Positions 8,728-17,342 of a DNA stretch of 64,000 bases are shown here, piece by piece. Location of the stretch: positions 1 through 64,000 of the forward strand of contig JBCBQC010000031.1 of the NCBI GenBank assembly GCA_039820405.1, written 5' to 3'. The notes under the pieces were generated by a model. The model searched no databases, had not been told where the DNA came from, and saw only the letters and a program-made list of their open reading frames with translations. The number at the start of each line of letters is the position of its first letter. The first letter of the stretch is position 1. The position numbers were made by a program, and so were the translations under genes. This stretch comes from CALLVY01 sp937899855 (GTDB taxonomy: Bacteria > Bacteroidota > Bacteroidia > Chitinophagales > Saprospiraceae).

Positions 8728-11295
8728 ATGTCGACCCAATTTCAGTACCTGCACCAACTCGCAAGACAGTACCACCAATACGAAGAACAACCCGAATCAC
8801 TCTGGAACGCCCTCCACCAACTGACGCTGGAGGACCTGCGACAAATTTACCGCGAGCAGTTCTCCACCGACGCCAAGCTCAGTCGGGAAGTGGAATTTCG
8901 CTTGGCGATCATTCAGCATTTGCAAACGGGCAAACCCCTCCGCGAGCAAGACCTCGAACATTTGGAGCGCCAGTTGCATTCCCCGACCGAGGCGAGCTCC
9001 GACGAATCCGCAGCGGTTTCCCACCCCTGGTGGAAAAATACCTGGTCGGTCTTTTACCCCTTCCTCTACCGCAGTACCGTTGCCGAAACGACCCGCCAGT
9101 ACCTCGAACAATTGGGCCACCAGTTACTCGACGAGCTGGAATTGGGAGACTACCGATTTCAAGCGGTGGATTTTGCCGGTACCCATGGCGAAGGACGTAG
9201 CGATTGCCGCTGGGTATTTTTTCCCCACGCCAAAGCCCGACCCGAATTTGCCCACCAATTGGTGTTGCGCATCGGCGCGGACGTGGAGGTGGGGACCTTG
9301 GCCCCCTTGTCGGCCGGTGCTCCGGAGGGAGAGGACTTGGTACGGGTGGCCGACTACGCGGCGGCTCGTAAGCAGTTGCAAAAGTGGCGAAACAAAAACC
9401 TACGCCGCAACCGAGCCCGACGGAGCGCCTTCAAGCTGACGCCGGGTCCCCAGGCCCGGGATTGGCAGGCCGGTCTGGAGGCGGGCGAAATCAGCCATCC
9501 GGTGACCGTATCGGCGGTGGGTTCCTGGCGCAAGTACAAGACCTACCGTAGCTTTGTGACGGCCCTGGAAGCGGTGCGGGAGCTTCCCCCCGCTCGGCTG
9601 TTGTCGGCTTGGTTGTTCAAAGAAGCCCGCCCCGGTGATTTGGTATTTGCCAGTAAAGGAACCAATACTTGTCTGGGAATCGGTTTGGTCGAGGGCAACT
9701 ATCAGTACGAACGAAAACAGGCCGTGCCCCACCGCCGTCGGGTCAACTGGCTGACCAATAAGGTGTACCACTACCGCGTGGGGGCTTGGCGGGCGCAAAA
9801 AACCTTGTTTCGCCCCGACCCCTTTGGCCCCCTGGGGGCCTGGCAATTTATCCTGCGCGAATACGCCCGACTGTTTCCCGAACTCCAGACCGTATTCGAT
9901 CAGCACCAATTGCCCTACCACCCGCCGAATGACTACCTGCGCGACGCAACCTGGGACCTGAACCCACCCGTCCAGGCTCCTCGCTTTTGGTGGCTAAAAG
10001 TCAATCCCAACCTGTGGAAAATCAGTCACCAAAACGAGGGCGACCTCCACCTTTTTTCCACCCGCAACGAACGCGGCAACAAACACCTGATCTATAAAAA
10101 CTTCGCGGCGCTTCAGTCGGGGGACTACGTGCTGGGCTACGAAAGCAGTCCGGTCAAACGCATCCAGGCCATCCTCCAAGTTCGTCGGGGGGTTCACCAG
10201 AGCGATCGGCAGGGAGAGGTCATCGAATTGGAACTGCTGGAAAAACTGGAGGTGCCCGTCCACTGGAGCGAGGTGTACCCGCATCCCGGGTTGGCCCAAT
10301 CCGAGCTGCTCCAGCAAAAACAGGGGACGCTCTTTCGCCTGAGCGAGGAGGAGTTTGACTACCTCCGCGATCTGATCGATACCAAAAACATCGATTACGA
10401 ACAGTTTTTACGCCAACACGAGGTGCGCCCTTACGTTTACGCCGAAGATCCCGATCGCCCCTTCGTCGCCGTAGCGGAAATGGCGCGGATGGTGGCCCTG
10501 TTGCGGCGGAAAAAGAACCTGATCCTCCAGGGCCCACCGGGGGTGGGCAAGACGTTTATGGCGCGAAAGGTGGCTTACGAACTGATGGGCAATCACAACG
10601 ATGCCCAAATCGAGCTGGTGCAGTTTCACCAGTCTTACGGTTATGAGGACTTTGTCCAGGGCTTGCGCCCGGCGCGGGGAGGAGGATTTGAATTGCGCAA
10701 TGGGCTGTTCTACGATTTTTGTCAGCGGGCCCTGGCGCATCCGCAGCGGTCCTTCTTTTTGCTGATTGATGAGATCAACCGCGGGAATTTATCCAAGATT
10801 TTTGGTGAGTTGCTGCTGCTGATCGAGGCGGACAAACGGGAGGAGAAGTACCGCCTACGACTGACCTACGCCGAGGCGGACGACGCCTTCTTTTACGTAC
10901 CGCCCAATCTCTACCTCATCGGTACGATGAATACGGCGGATCGCTCGCTGGCCATCGTCGATTACGCCCTGCGGCGGCGGTTTGCCTTCGTGGGGATCGA
11001 CCCCAATTTTGATCCCCCCTTACAAGCCTTTTTGGCGGAGCGGGGCGTTTCCAAAAAGCGGATCCGCCACCTCTGCCGGGCGGTGGAGCGGGTCAATCAG
11101 TACATCCGGGAGGAGGTCAGCTTGGGGCCGGGTTTTCAGCTGGGGCACAGTTACTTTTGCACCTACGAGCCGGGGCAGGAGGAAGCGAGCTGGTACGAAG
11201 GCATTTTGCGCTACGAGTTGCGGCCTTTGCTGGAGGAGATTTGGTTTGACGATCCGGGTATGGTCGAACGGATGATAGAGGTGCTGCGTTACTGA
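8728..11295 (+). CDS. mcrB: McrB-like AAA+ GTPase with N-terminal DNA-recognition and EVE-like domains
   Basis: An 855-residue motor subunit of a McrBC-type restriction system that cleaves modified DNA. The C-terminal half is the McrB AAA+ module: Walker A GPPGVGKT at about residue 602, the QFHQSYGYEDF segment typical of McrB, Walker B LLIDEINRG, and the GTMNTADRS sensor motif followed by RRRFAF. Residues about 419-530 (FWWLKVNPN onward) look like an EVE/PUA-type domain, a fold that reads modified bases. Residues ~90-330 resemble a DUF3578/MrcB_N-like region. E. coli McrB has only one recognition domain, so this protein has a longer sensing half. Its partner mcrC starts 468 bp downstream. Confidence 0.88.
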   Translation: MSTQFQYLHQLARQYHQYEEQPESLWNALHQLTLEDLRQIYREQFSTDAKLSREVEFRLAIIQHLQTGKPLREQDLEHLERQLHSPTEASSDESAAVSHPWWKNTWSVFYPFLYRSTVAETTRQYLEQLGHQLLDELELGDYRFQAVDFAGTHGEGRSDCRWVFFPHAKARPEFAHQLVLRIGADVEVGTLAPLSAGAPEGEDLVRVADYAAARKQLQKWRNKNLRRNRARRSAFKLTPGPQARDWQAGLEAGEISHPVTVSAVGSWRKYKTYRSFVTALEAVRELPPARLLSAWLFKEARPGDLVFASKGTNTCLGIGLVEGNYQYERKQAVPHRRRVNWLTNKVYHYRVGAWRAQKTLFRPDPFGPLGAWQFILREYARLFPELQTVFDQHQLPYHPPNDYLRDATWDLNPPVQAPRFWWLKVNPNLWKISHQNEGDLHLFSTRNERGNKHLIYKNFAALQSGDYVLGYESSPVKRIQAILQVRRGVHQSDRQGEVIELELLEKLEVPVHWSEVYPHPGLAQSELLQQKQGTLFRLSEEEFDYLRDLIDTKNIDYEQFLRQHEVRPYVYAEDPDRPFVAVAEMARMVALLRRKKNLILQGPPGVGKTFMARKVAYELMGNHNDAQIELVQFHQSYGYEDFVQGLRPARGGGFELRNGLFYDFCQRALAHPQRSFFLLIDEINRGNLSKIFGELLLLIEADKREEKYRLRLTYAEADDAFFYVPPNLYLIGTMNTADRSLAIVDYALRRRFAFVGIDPNFDPPLQAFLAERGVSKKRIRHLCRAVERVNQYIREEVSLGPGFQLGHSYFCTYEPGQEEASWYEGILRYELRPLLEEIWFDDPGMVERMIEVLRY

Positions 11296-11299
11296 GGGC

Positions 11300-11707
11300 T
11301 CATCCCAGGGCGAAATCGTAGCCTTTGCGGAGGAGGGCTAGCATTTCTTCGTTGATTTCCTCGGGGTGGCGGATGCGGAGGTGATGGGCAAATTTGTGGT
11401 TGTAGGCCCGGGCTACGCGGCGGAACAGTTCGCTTTCCAGGGCTTCGGGATAGTAAAATTTGAGGTCCAGTTCCTGGCGCAGGGGCTTGACGATCAGCCA
11501 GGCCTTGCGGTTGGTGAGTACGATGGTGTGTTTGGCGGTGCCGATGCTGATGGGTTCCCAGTCGACGACGAGGGCGAGCAGGCGGTCGAAGGCGAGGACG
11601 AGTTCGTCGGGGCGGCCCTCAAACAGGGCATCAATGCTCACCTTGCTACAGGTATGCGATTGGTTGGTGGTTTTGAATTGGCGTTCGCACTTGGGACAGG
11701 TCCACAT
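11300..11707 (-). CDS. zinc-ribbon DUF5655 protein
   Basis: A 135-residue protein that begins with a short CxxC zinc-ribbon-like segment (WTCPKCERQF, a further Cys and His near residues 18-19). A DUF5655-type domain follows, a small fold of unknown function related to type I restriction/YdhG-like proteins. It lies on the minus strand between mcrB (ends 11295) and mcrC (starts 11764), filling almost the whole gap. It shares only a 56-bp divergent promoter region with mcrC. Such an opposite-strand insertion splits the expected mcrBC operon. It may regulate or accompany restriction, or simply be an inserted neighbour. Confidence 0.75.
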   Translation of the reverse strand: MWTCPKCERQFKTTNQSHTCSKVSIDALFEGRPDELVLAFDRLLALVVDWEPISIGTAKHTIVLTNRKAWLIVKPLRQELDLKFYYPEALESELFRRVARAYNHKFAHHLRIRHPEEINEEMLALLRKGYDFALG

Positions 11708-11763
11708 ATTGAAATGGCTTAAATGTTGGCCGGAGCTGCTAAAAAAACGGTATTTTACCCCCG

Positions 11764-12810
11764 ATGTTCATTCCCATTAAAAATCTGTACTACCTGCTCA
11801 GCTACGCCTGGAATAAACTGACGCCGGGGGAGCCCGTGGAAGTAGCGGGCGATGGTCCGACCGAGTTGTTGCAATTGCTGGCGCGCGTGTTTAACGAGGC
11901 CACCCGTACGGTGCTCAAACGCGGTCTGGACCAGCAGTACCGCACCGTCGCCCGCGATCTGGCCGGGGTAAAGGGCAAGCTGCTGTATTCCACCACCCTC
12001 CGCAAAAACCTCCTGCACCAGCAAAAAACCCACTGTGCTTTTGACGAATTTTCTGCCCTCACCCTGCCCAACCAAATCCTAAGTGCCGTCCTCCACAAAT
12101 TGATCCGCAGCCCCGCACTCGATCGGAGCCTCCGCCGCACCAGCCGGCAACTGCTCGCTCATTTTCCCCAAATCCCGCCCCGCAAAATTCAACCCAGCGA
12201 TTTTGCCCAGTTGCGTCAGCAGCACTCCCACCAAAGCTACCAACTGGCCCTCTCGGTCGCCGAGCTGCTGTACCGCCAACTCCTCCCCGGCGAAAGCCCC
12301 GGCACCTATCGCTTCCTCGATTTCCGGCGCGACGAACGGCAGATGAGCCAGCTTTTTGAGACCTTCCTCTTTCAGTTTTACCGCCGCGAGCAGGCGCACT
12401 ACCGGGTCCGCCGCGAGTTGATCCACTGGCAATTGCGCCCCGAGCAAGCGCCCCACCGCGATTTTCTCCCCCTGATGCGGACCGACCTCAGTCTGGAAAG
12501 CGCTACGGAAAAGATCATCATCGACGCCAAGTACTACCGGCGCACCCTCCAGGAATACTTTGGCAAACGGAGCATCCAATCCTCCAACCTCTACCAAATT
12601 TTTAGCTACCTCCTCAACCAGGAATCAGCGGAGGCCCGCAGCCGGCAAACCCGCGGCATTTTGCTCTACCCCACCACCACTGCGGACCGCGATTTGGTCT
12701 ACCACTGGGAAGGGCATCCCCTGGAAATCCGCACCGTCGATCTGAGTCGCGATTGGCGGGAGATTCACCAGCGGCTGTTGGATTTGATTGCCTGGGACGA
12801 GGGGGGCTGA
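11764..12810 (+). CDS. mcrC: McrC-like nuclease subunit
   Basis: A 348-residue McrC homologue: the N-terminus (FIPIKNLYYLLSYAW) is the usual McrC beginning. The C-terminal PD-(D/E)xK nuclease core is visible as TDLSLES, then IIIDAKYY near residues 250-257, which gives the catalytic D-x-K. In McrBC systems McrC stimulates the McrB ring and cuts DNA after translocation. The gene has its own start region because the DUF5655 gene on the other strand separates it from mcrB. The length and motifs appear intact, so the system should be functional. Confidence 0.88.
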   Translation: MFIPIKNLYYLLSYAWNKLTPGEPVEVAGDGPTELLQLLARVFNEATRTVLKRGLDQQYRTVARDLAGVKGKLLYSTTLRKNLLHQQKTHCAFDEFSALTLPNQILSAVLHKLIRSPALDRSLRRTSRQLLAHFPQIPPRKIQPSDFAQLRQQHSHQSYQLALSVAELLYRQLLPGESPGTYRFLDFRRDERQMSQLFETFLFQFYRREQAHYRVRRELIHWQLRPEQAPHRDFLPLMRTDLSLESATEKIIIDAKYYRRTLQEYFGKRSIQSSNLYQIFSYLLNQESAEARSRQTRGILLYPTTTADRDLVYHWEGHPLEIRTVDLSRDWREIHQRLLDLIAWDEGG

Positions 12811-13729
12811 TATTACCGAAATGGATTGGAGGCTCCGCAAGACTTCGAAGGGGCATTACCTCGCGAGCAGCGGGGTGGGCGCCGTTGTCGGAGTGATGAG
12901 CAGGGTGGAAGTGTAGAAGATGAGATGTACAGGCCAGATTTTTCGGATGGCCACCGGACGAGTTCGATGCGCGATGAGGATGGGAATAACCTGGGATTTT
13001 TGGTGGAGATATAGTTTCGCCCAGTGGGCGGGACCCGCCCTCAAGGTGCCGACTTCCACGACTCCCCTTTGCAGTTATTGTGCTTGGCACAGCCCTGCTA
13101 CCCAGACCCAGAACTTCTCACTCTGGTCGGTTGTCCTATCAATTGAATTTCCTCCGTCTAGAATGAGAAAATCTGATACATAGACGCTTTTTGGAAAAAA
13201 ATCCATAAATCAAATTCAGAAAAATGAACTAAAATCAGCTGCAACCCCTGTAAAATAAGGGCAAAATTTTTTGAAAAAAATTGACTCCGCGATCAAAAAG
13301 CTTTCTGGGTTTCTCTCATTTACAACCGATTCTACATTCGACATCGGCGCTTTCTCCTCTAAAAGCATTCAAAGTGGCCACTAAAAAACAAGCTTGGAAC
13401 TTTCGACGACGGATCGGAGTTCTCCCTATTACAAAATCAACACATGCGAAAAACTAAAAATGTTTCTCAATGGCACCACACTTTTACCTCTTTCCTTTCT
13501 CTTCTGATGTCGAGCGGCGCGTCTGCGGCTCGCTGATATTTGATCCGCCAAGAAACTGACCCTTCCGCTTGCCTTAGCAACTGTGGGGATCGTGCAGTTG
13601 CGAAGTAAATTCCCTCTTTTTTACCTCCAACTGCCAAAGCTATGAATACGAAGCGCGTGTTGTACGCTGGCCAGTACTGGCCGGAGTAGGCTAGCGAACG
13701 ATGGTCTGTCGGGCGCAGCCGATTTTTTG
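12811..13729. other. long noncoding region before the tRNA, locally structured
   Basis: No convincing gene is seen in 919 bp; short frames here have poor composition. The segment 13190-13460 is distinctly AT-rich compared with its surroundings. Between 13500 and 13730 there are several perfect inverted repeats: CGAGC/GCTCG (13511-13532), GCAACTG/CAGTTGC (13577-13601) and the 14-nt palindrome GGCCAGTACTGGCC (13669-13682). They end in a terminator at 13709-13728. This could encode a small plus-strand RNA or be a decayed element. Confidence 0.5.
13709..13728 (+). terminator. short intrinsic terminator directly before the tRNA
   Basis: TCGG (13709-13712) pairs with CCGA (13719-13722) around a 6-nt loop and is followed by six T residues ending one base before G13729. 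The stem is only 4 bp, so the strength is uncertain. Confidence 0.45.
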
Positions 13730-13805
13730 CCTGGTGTAGCTTAATGGTCAAAGCACCTGCCTTATACGCAGTAGGATGGCAGTTCGAATCTGCCCAGCAG
13801 GACCA
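13730..13805 (+). tRNA. tRNA-Ile with anticodon TAT (reads AUA), CCA encoded
   Basis: A complete cloverleaf can be folded: acceptor 13730-13736 with 13795-13801, D arm GCTT/AAGC (13739-13754), anticodon arm 13756-13772, 5-nt variable loop, T arm GGCAG-TTCGAAT-CTGCC (13778-13794), discriminator A13802 and an encoded CCA. The anticodon loop CTTATAC gives anticodon TAT. Two stem pairs are mismatched: G-G at acceptor position 5-68 and C-T at 27-43. Most bacteria read AUA with a lysidine-modified CAU tRNA, so a UAU isoleucine tRNA is unusual. The mismatches leave open a decayed or divergent gene. Confidence 0.75.
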
Positions 13806-13847
13806 AACGAATCACAAGATTGGGGCCTCCAACTTTGGGGCAATGCC

Positions 13848-14867
13848 CTAGAGTAGGATGTCGTTGACGGGACGCACCTTTTCCGGTAGGCGGGTCTCGC
13901 CCAGCATCTCCCGCAGGTCGATTTCGATGGTGCGGCAGAGGGCGGTCATGGGTACATCGTTGATGAATTCCTCGAAGGGGTCTTCGCTGTTGTCTCCGAC
14001 GATTTCCATGGTGCTAAACACCCAGGAGATCAAGACGCTGAAGGGGACCATCAGCCAGGTGAGGCCATGGCCCATGGAGGCAAATTCGCCGATCAGCGCC
14101 ATGGGGAGTAGAAAGATAAAGATGTTGGTAAAAACCTTGCTGAAAAAGGCGTATTGTCGGGGGAAGGGGGTATTCTTGATCCGTTCGCACTTGCCCTGAA
14201 GATTGTAGAACTCCTCCAGGCTTTTCATCATATCGATGTGGCGAAAATCGCCGATCAATCCCAGTTTTTCCCGTAAAAATCTAAGATCTTCGCCCTGCTG
14301 TCGAATCAGCTGCGTGGCCATATTGCGGCGTTCGATCATAAAGTTGTACTCGTCGGTGGGGAGGAAACAACTCACGTTGTTGTTCCACTTTTCCCACTCC
14401 GGGCTATTGGAGGTAATGGCGCGGACGTTGGCGGGATGCTTGAGGCTAAAGCTGGTGGGCTGGCGCAATTGGAGGCGGAGGGCGTTGAGCCAGGCGATGT
14501 GTCGGTAGATCAATTTTTTCTGATAGTGGTAAATCTCGTCGGCTTCGACATCGGGATGGGCGGAGCGGAGGGTGACAAAACTCATCACCTGATTGCCCCA
14601 GGTCCGGCTGTAGTTGACGATGCCGCCCCAAATTTTGCGGGCCTCCCAAAAACGATCGTAGGAAGCATTGTTTTTAAAACCGATGTAAAAGGCCACCGCA
14701 ATACCGATGGTACTCACCGGCAGGAAGGGAATACTGATGTCCCGGCCCTGGTGGTCGAAATAGTGGTGGACAAAGTAGACGGCCAGCGCCCACAGGGTGT
14801 AGAGGATCAAATTCAACCAGGCAAAACGCAGGACGATGTTCCAACGGATGTTTCTTTTGACGTACAT
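13848..14867 (-). CDS. bestrophin-like anion channel (UPF0187)
   Basis: A 339-residue membrane protein matching bacterial bestrophins: two N-terminal transmembrane helices, the FYIGFKNNASYDRFWEAR-like cytoplasmic segment that is diagnostic of the family, and two more hydrophobic helices around residues 220-270 with the MALIGEFA segment. Bestrophins form pentameric channels in the inner membrane that pass chloride or other ions. It lies 80 bp downstream of the M48 protease gene on the same strand, but there is no evident functional link between them. Confidence 0.85.
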   Translation of the reverse strand: MYVKRNIRWNIVLRFAWLNLILYTLWALAVYFVHHYFDHQGRDISIPFLPVSTIGIAVAFYIGFKNNASYDRFWEARKIWGGIVNYSRTWGNQVMSFVTLRSAHPDVEADEIYHYQKKLIYRHIAWLNALRLQLRQPTSFSLKHPANVRAITSNSPEWEKWNNNVSCFLPTDEYNFMIERRNMATQLIRQQGEDLRFLREKLGLIGDFRHIDMMKSLEEFYNLQGKCERIKNTPFPRQYAFFSKVFTNIFIFLLPMALIGEFASMGHGLTWLMVPFSVLISWVFSTMEIVGDNSEDPFEEFINDVPMTALCRTIEIDLREMLGETRLPEKVRPVNDILL

Positions 14868-14946
14868 CAGCGATATGAGTTAGGTGGTACAATGGTTTAC
14901 TCCGGGAAGATACGGACTCCTGCGGAGTTCCACTACCACCGTCGTC

Positions 14947-17019
14947 CTATTTCTTTTGGGCCTCGCGCTTGGCGTTGCGGTAACGGACGTCCATTTCCTC
15001 CGTTTTCTGATCCTTGAGGGCCAAATTGGAGCGCAGCAATTCGACGACTTGTTCTTCACCGGGCACCCGATAGCTCAGTTTGATCTCGGCACCGGAGGAT
15101 TTGACCTTGCTGACGCCCTCGGCTACCTCGCGGATACTGGTGATGTAGCTGTCAAAATAGCGGTGACGCTTGACTTCGGACAGCAAACTTTGGTAGTCGA
15201 TCTCGATGGCGGCTCGGTAGCCTTCCACACTCGAATCGGCTTTGCGGGAGTCGAAGTAGCTGCAGTTGATAAATTCCATCTCATTGACTCCGTACTGGTG
15301 CATCAATTCCCAGAAGCGCGGGTCGAGGATGTGAATCTTGGTTTCGTCGCCTTTCGCGTAGAGGGTACGGAAGGAGAGGTATTGCAGCTCCTGAAACAGT
15401 TGGTAGTCGGCGGATTGGTAGTGCTGGAGGGCGGGGAGGTAGAGGTAGCGGCGCTCGTCAAAGCCTTCGATGGCGGGCTGGAGGACTTGCTCCAGATAGG
15501 GGGCCGCCCGATTTTGCTCCTCGCGGATCATGATTTCCTCTTTTCCCTGACGGATGGTGACGTAAAAATCGCTAAATACACTCAGCGTTTGTGCCGGTAG
15601 GCTCGCCTCGATGCTGTCGCGGAGCAGGCATTCGGCGTAGGCGCGGTAGCGGATGTTGTCGTTGGCGAGGTACTGGCGCAGTAATTGATTGCGGACCTCC
15701 GCTTGGAAAGACATGCTCAGGGCGTCGGAGAGGATACACTCGGGTTCGTTGACCAGCTCGGCAATTTGCTTGAAGAAAACAAAGGCTTGCTCATTGGTGA
15801 TAAACTTGAGGTCTTCCCAATAGAACTTGGCTTCCATGCTGGCTTCTTCTTCGGAACTCAACTCCAGATAAAGGTTGGGCGATTGTTCGAAGAGGTGTTG
15901 CTCCACGGGTTTTTTGTACTGCTTGTTGTTGGTGAGTACGGCTTCGTAATAGCGGTGCACGATGAATTTTTTCCGCCACAGGTCCTGGTTGAGGTAACAA
16001 CTGCGGCGGATGGATTCCATGAGGTAGTAGAGGTAGCTGGGGTTACCGGGTTCAAAAAGGTGGTACTTAAAGGCCTTTTCGGTGCAGCGCCCATACTGAA
16101 AATCGTGGAGCAGGCTTTGGAGGATTTCGGACTTGGCCTCCTCCCGGAAGCGTTCGAAATCCGCTTGGCTCACCTGAAAATAGCGCAGGTCGGCCGCCGT
16201 GGCGTCTTGGTCCTTGATGTAGCTGTGGAGTTGTTCCAATCGCCTTTCCGAACGCGGGTGGGTATACTCCTCCAGGACCCACTTTTTTTTGCTGCGGGCC
16301 AGGTAATTTTTCTCCCAACGCTCCATGGCTTCAAAGGCCTTGGTGAGTCCCTCCAAACGGTAGCCCCCCCGGGCGAGCCAGCGGGCCGACAGGGCATCAG
16401 CATCCAGCTCGCTCTGGATGGAATAGTCGCTGTAGGCGCCCTTGTTGGCCAGTAGAAAGCCGGGGCGGAAGTCGCCGCGTTCGCGTTTGACGTAGGCCTC
16501 GATGGAGTGGTGGAGGTGGTGGTGGGCCAGCTCGTGGCATAGGATGCCGGCGAGGGTCGCCTCGTCGGACACCTGATCGAACAATCCGATGTGGAGAAAA
16601 ATCATCCCGGAAGGGGTGACGTAGGCATTGAACCGTCCGTTTTTGACCAGGTAAACGCGGATCAAACTGTCCTGGGCCAATTCTTCGGGGAGTACCCGCT
16701 GGAGGATCTGGTTGAGGTAGTCCTCAAAGCTGGACCAGTCGCTGTAGACCTCGCCACTGGAAAACAGATAGGACAGTTGGATGGAAGCTTGGTCGGCAAA
16801 ACGGAAGGTAGAACGCGGGTAGGCTTCGTTGCGCAAGTGGTCGGGAATGCGTTGGTAAATGTGCTCGCGGAGGGCTTCCGTCGATACTCGAAAGCGCTCC
16901 GGTAGGGTATCCTGATTGCTGCGGCCAAAGTGGAATACGGCTTGAGCACCAAGGGTTTGCGAAAGGCTGCCTCCCAATAGGAAGGCCAAAGCCAAACGGA
17001 GAAGGGTCGTTTTAGACAT
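14947..17019 (-). CDS. M48-family zinc metalloprotease, exported
   Basis: A 690-residue protein with a signal peptide (residues 1-25) and a zinc protease motif HELAH near residues 159-163, embedded in the M48-type LCHELAHHHLHH segment. Downstream SELDADALSARWL supplies the third zinc ligand, a glutamate, as in M48 enzymes. The C-terminal 400 residues are helical and charged with no recognised domain, making the protein longer than BepA/HtpX-type relatives. A role in envelope protein quality control is likely by family. It is divergent from the T9SS cargo gene at 17343. Confidence 0.8.
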   Translation of the reverse strand: MSKTTLLRLALAFLLGGSLSQTLGAQAVFHFGRSNQDTLPERFRVSTEALREHIYQRIPDHLRNEAYPRSTFRFADQASIQLSYLFSSGEVYSDWSSFEDYLNQILQRVLPEELAQDSLIRVYLVKNGRFNAYVTPSGMIFLHIGLFDQVSDEATLAGILCHELAHHHLHHSIEAYVKRERGDFRPGFLLANKGAYSDYSIQSELDADALSARWLARGGYRLEGLTKAFEAMERWEKNYLARSKKKWVLEEYTHPRSERRLEQLHSYIKDQDATAADLRYFQVSQADFERFREEAKSEILQSLLHDFQYGRCTEKAFKYHLFEPGNPSYLYYLMESIRRSCYLNQDLWRKKFIVHRYYEAVLTNNKQYKKPVEQHLFEQSPNLYLELSSEEEASMEAKFYWEDLKFITNEQAFVFFKQIAELVNEPECILSDALSMSFQAEVRNQLLRQYLANDNIRYRAYAECLLRDSIEASLPAQTLSVFSDFYVTIRQGKEEIMIREEQNRAAPYLEQVLQPAIEGFDERRYLYLPALQHYQSADYQLFQELQYLSFRTLYAKGDETKIHILDPRFWELMHQYGVNEMEFINCSYFDSRKADSSVEGYRAAIEIDYQSLLSEVKRHRYFDSYITSIREVAEGVSKVKSSGAEIKLSYRVPGEEQVVELLRSNLALKDQKTEEMDVRYRNAKREAQKK

Positions 17020-17342
17020 GGATCTATATTTTTTGATGATCGTTGCGGTCGAGCGAGGCTCCGGTAACCGTCGAGTGGACCGATGAGCCGTGCAAAAGAG
17101 GTCAAAGGTCGTACCATAAAGGTAAAAATTCTTCCAGAAGTTCCCTCTTTAACAGGATTTAGGCGATCGAGCGGTTGCTCCGCCAGCTTCACTGTCGACA
17201 GCTAGCGGAAGGAAGCCCTTTTGTCAGCCACTGCGCGCTTTTACCATTTGCTCCAGCAAATGCTTGGTACTTCGTCCAATAAGGCCTAACTTTCCGATAC
17301 AACGCTGTAACAATACTTTACACCAACGCTAAAATCTAAAGC
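17020..17342. other. divergent intergenic region with a short palindrome
   Basis: These 323 bp separate two divergent genes and hold no frame worth calling. The one notable element is a tight inverted repeat, CATTTGCT (17245-17252) and AGCAAATG (17255-17262), flanked by TACC/GGTA. It lies about 80 bp before the 17343 start, so it could be an operator. Confidence 0.4.

Noticed and set aside
8430..9200. A 256-codon frame overlapping the 8180 gene and mcrB
   Set aside because: It runs through an intrinsic terminator and the mcrB start, and its composition is that of an out-of-frame reading.
13467..13751. A 94-codon minus-strand frame
   Set aside because: It overlaps the tRNA gene and the structured segment and has no recognisable product.
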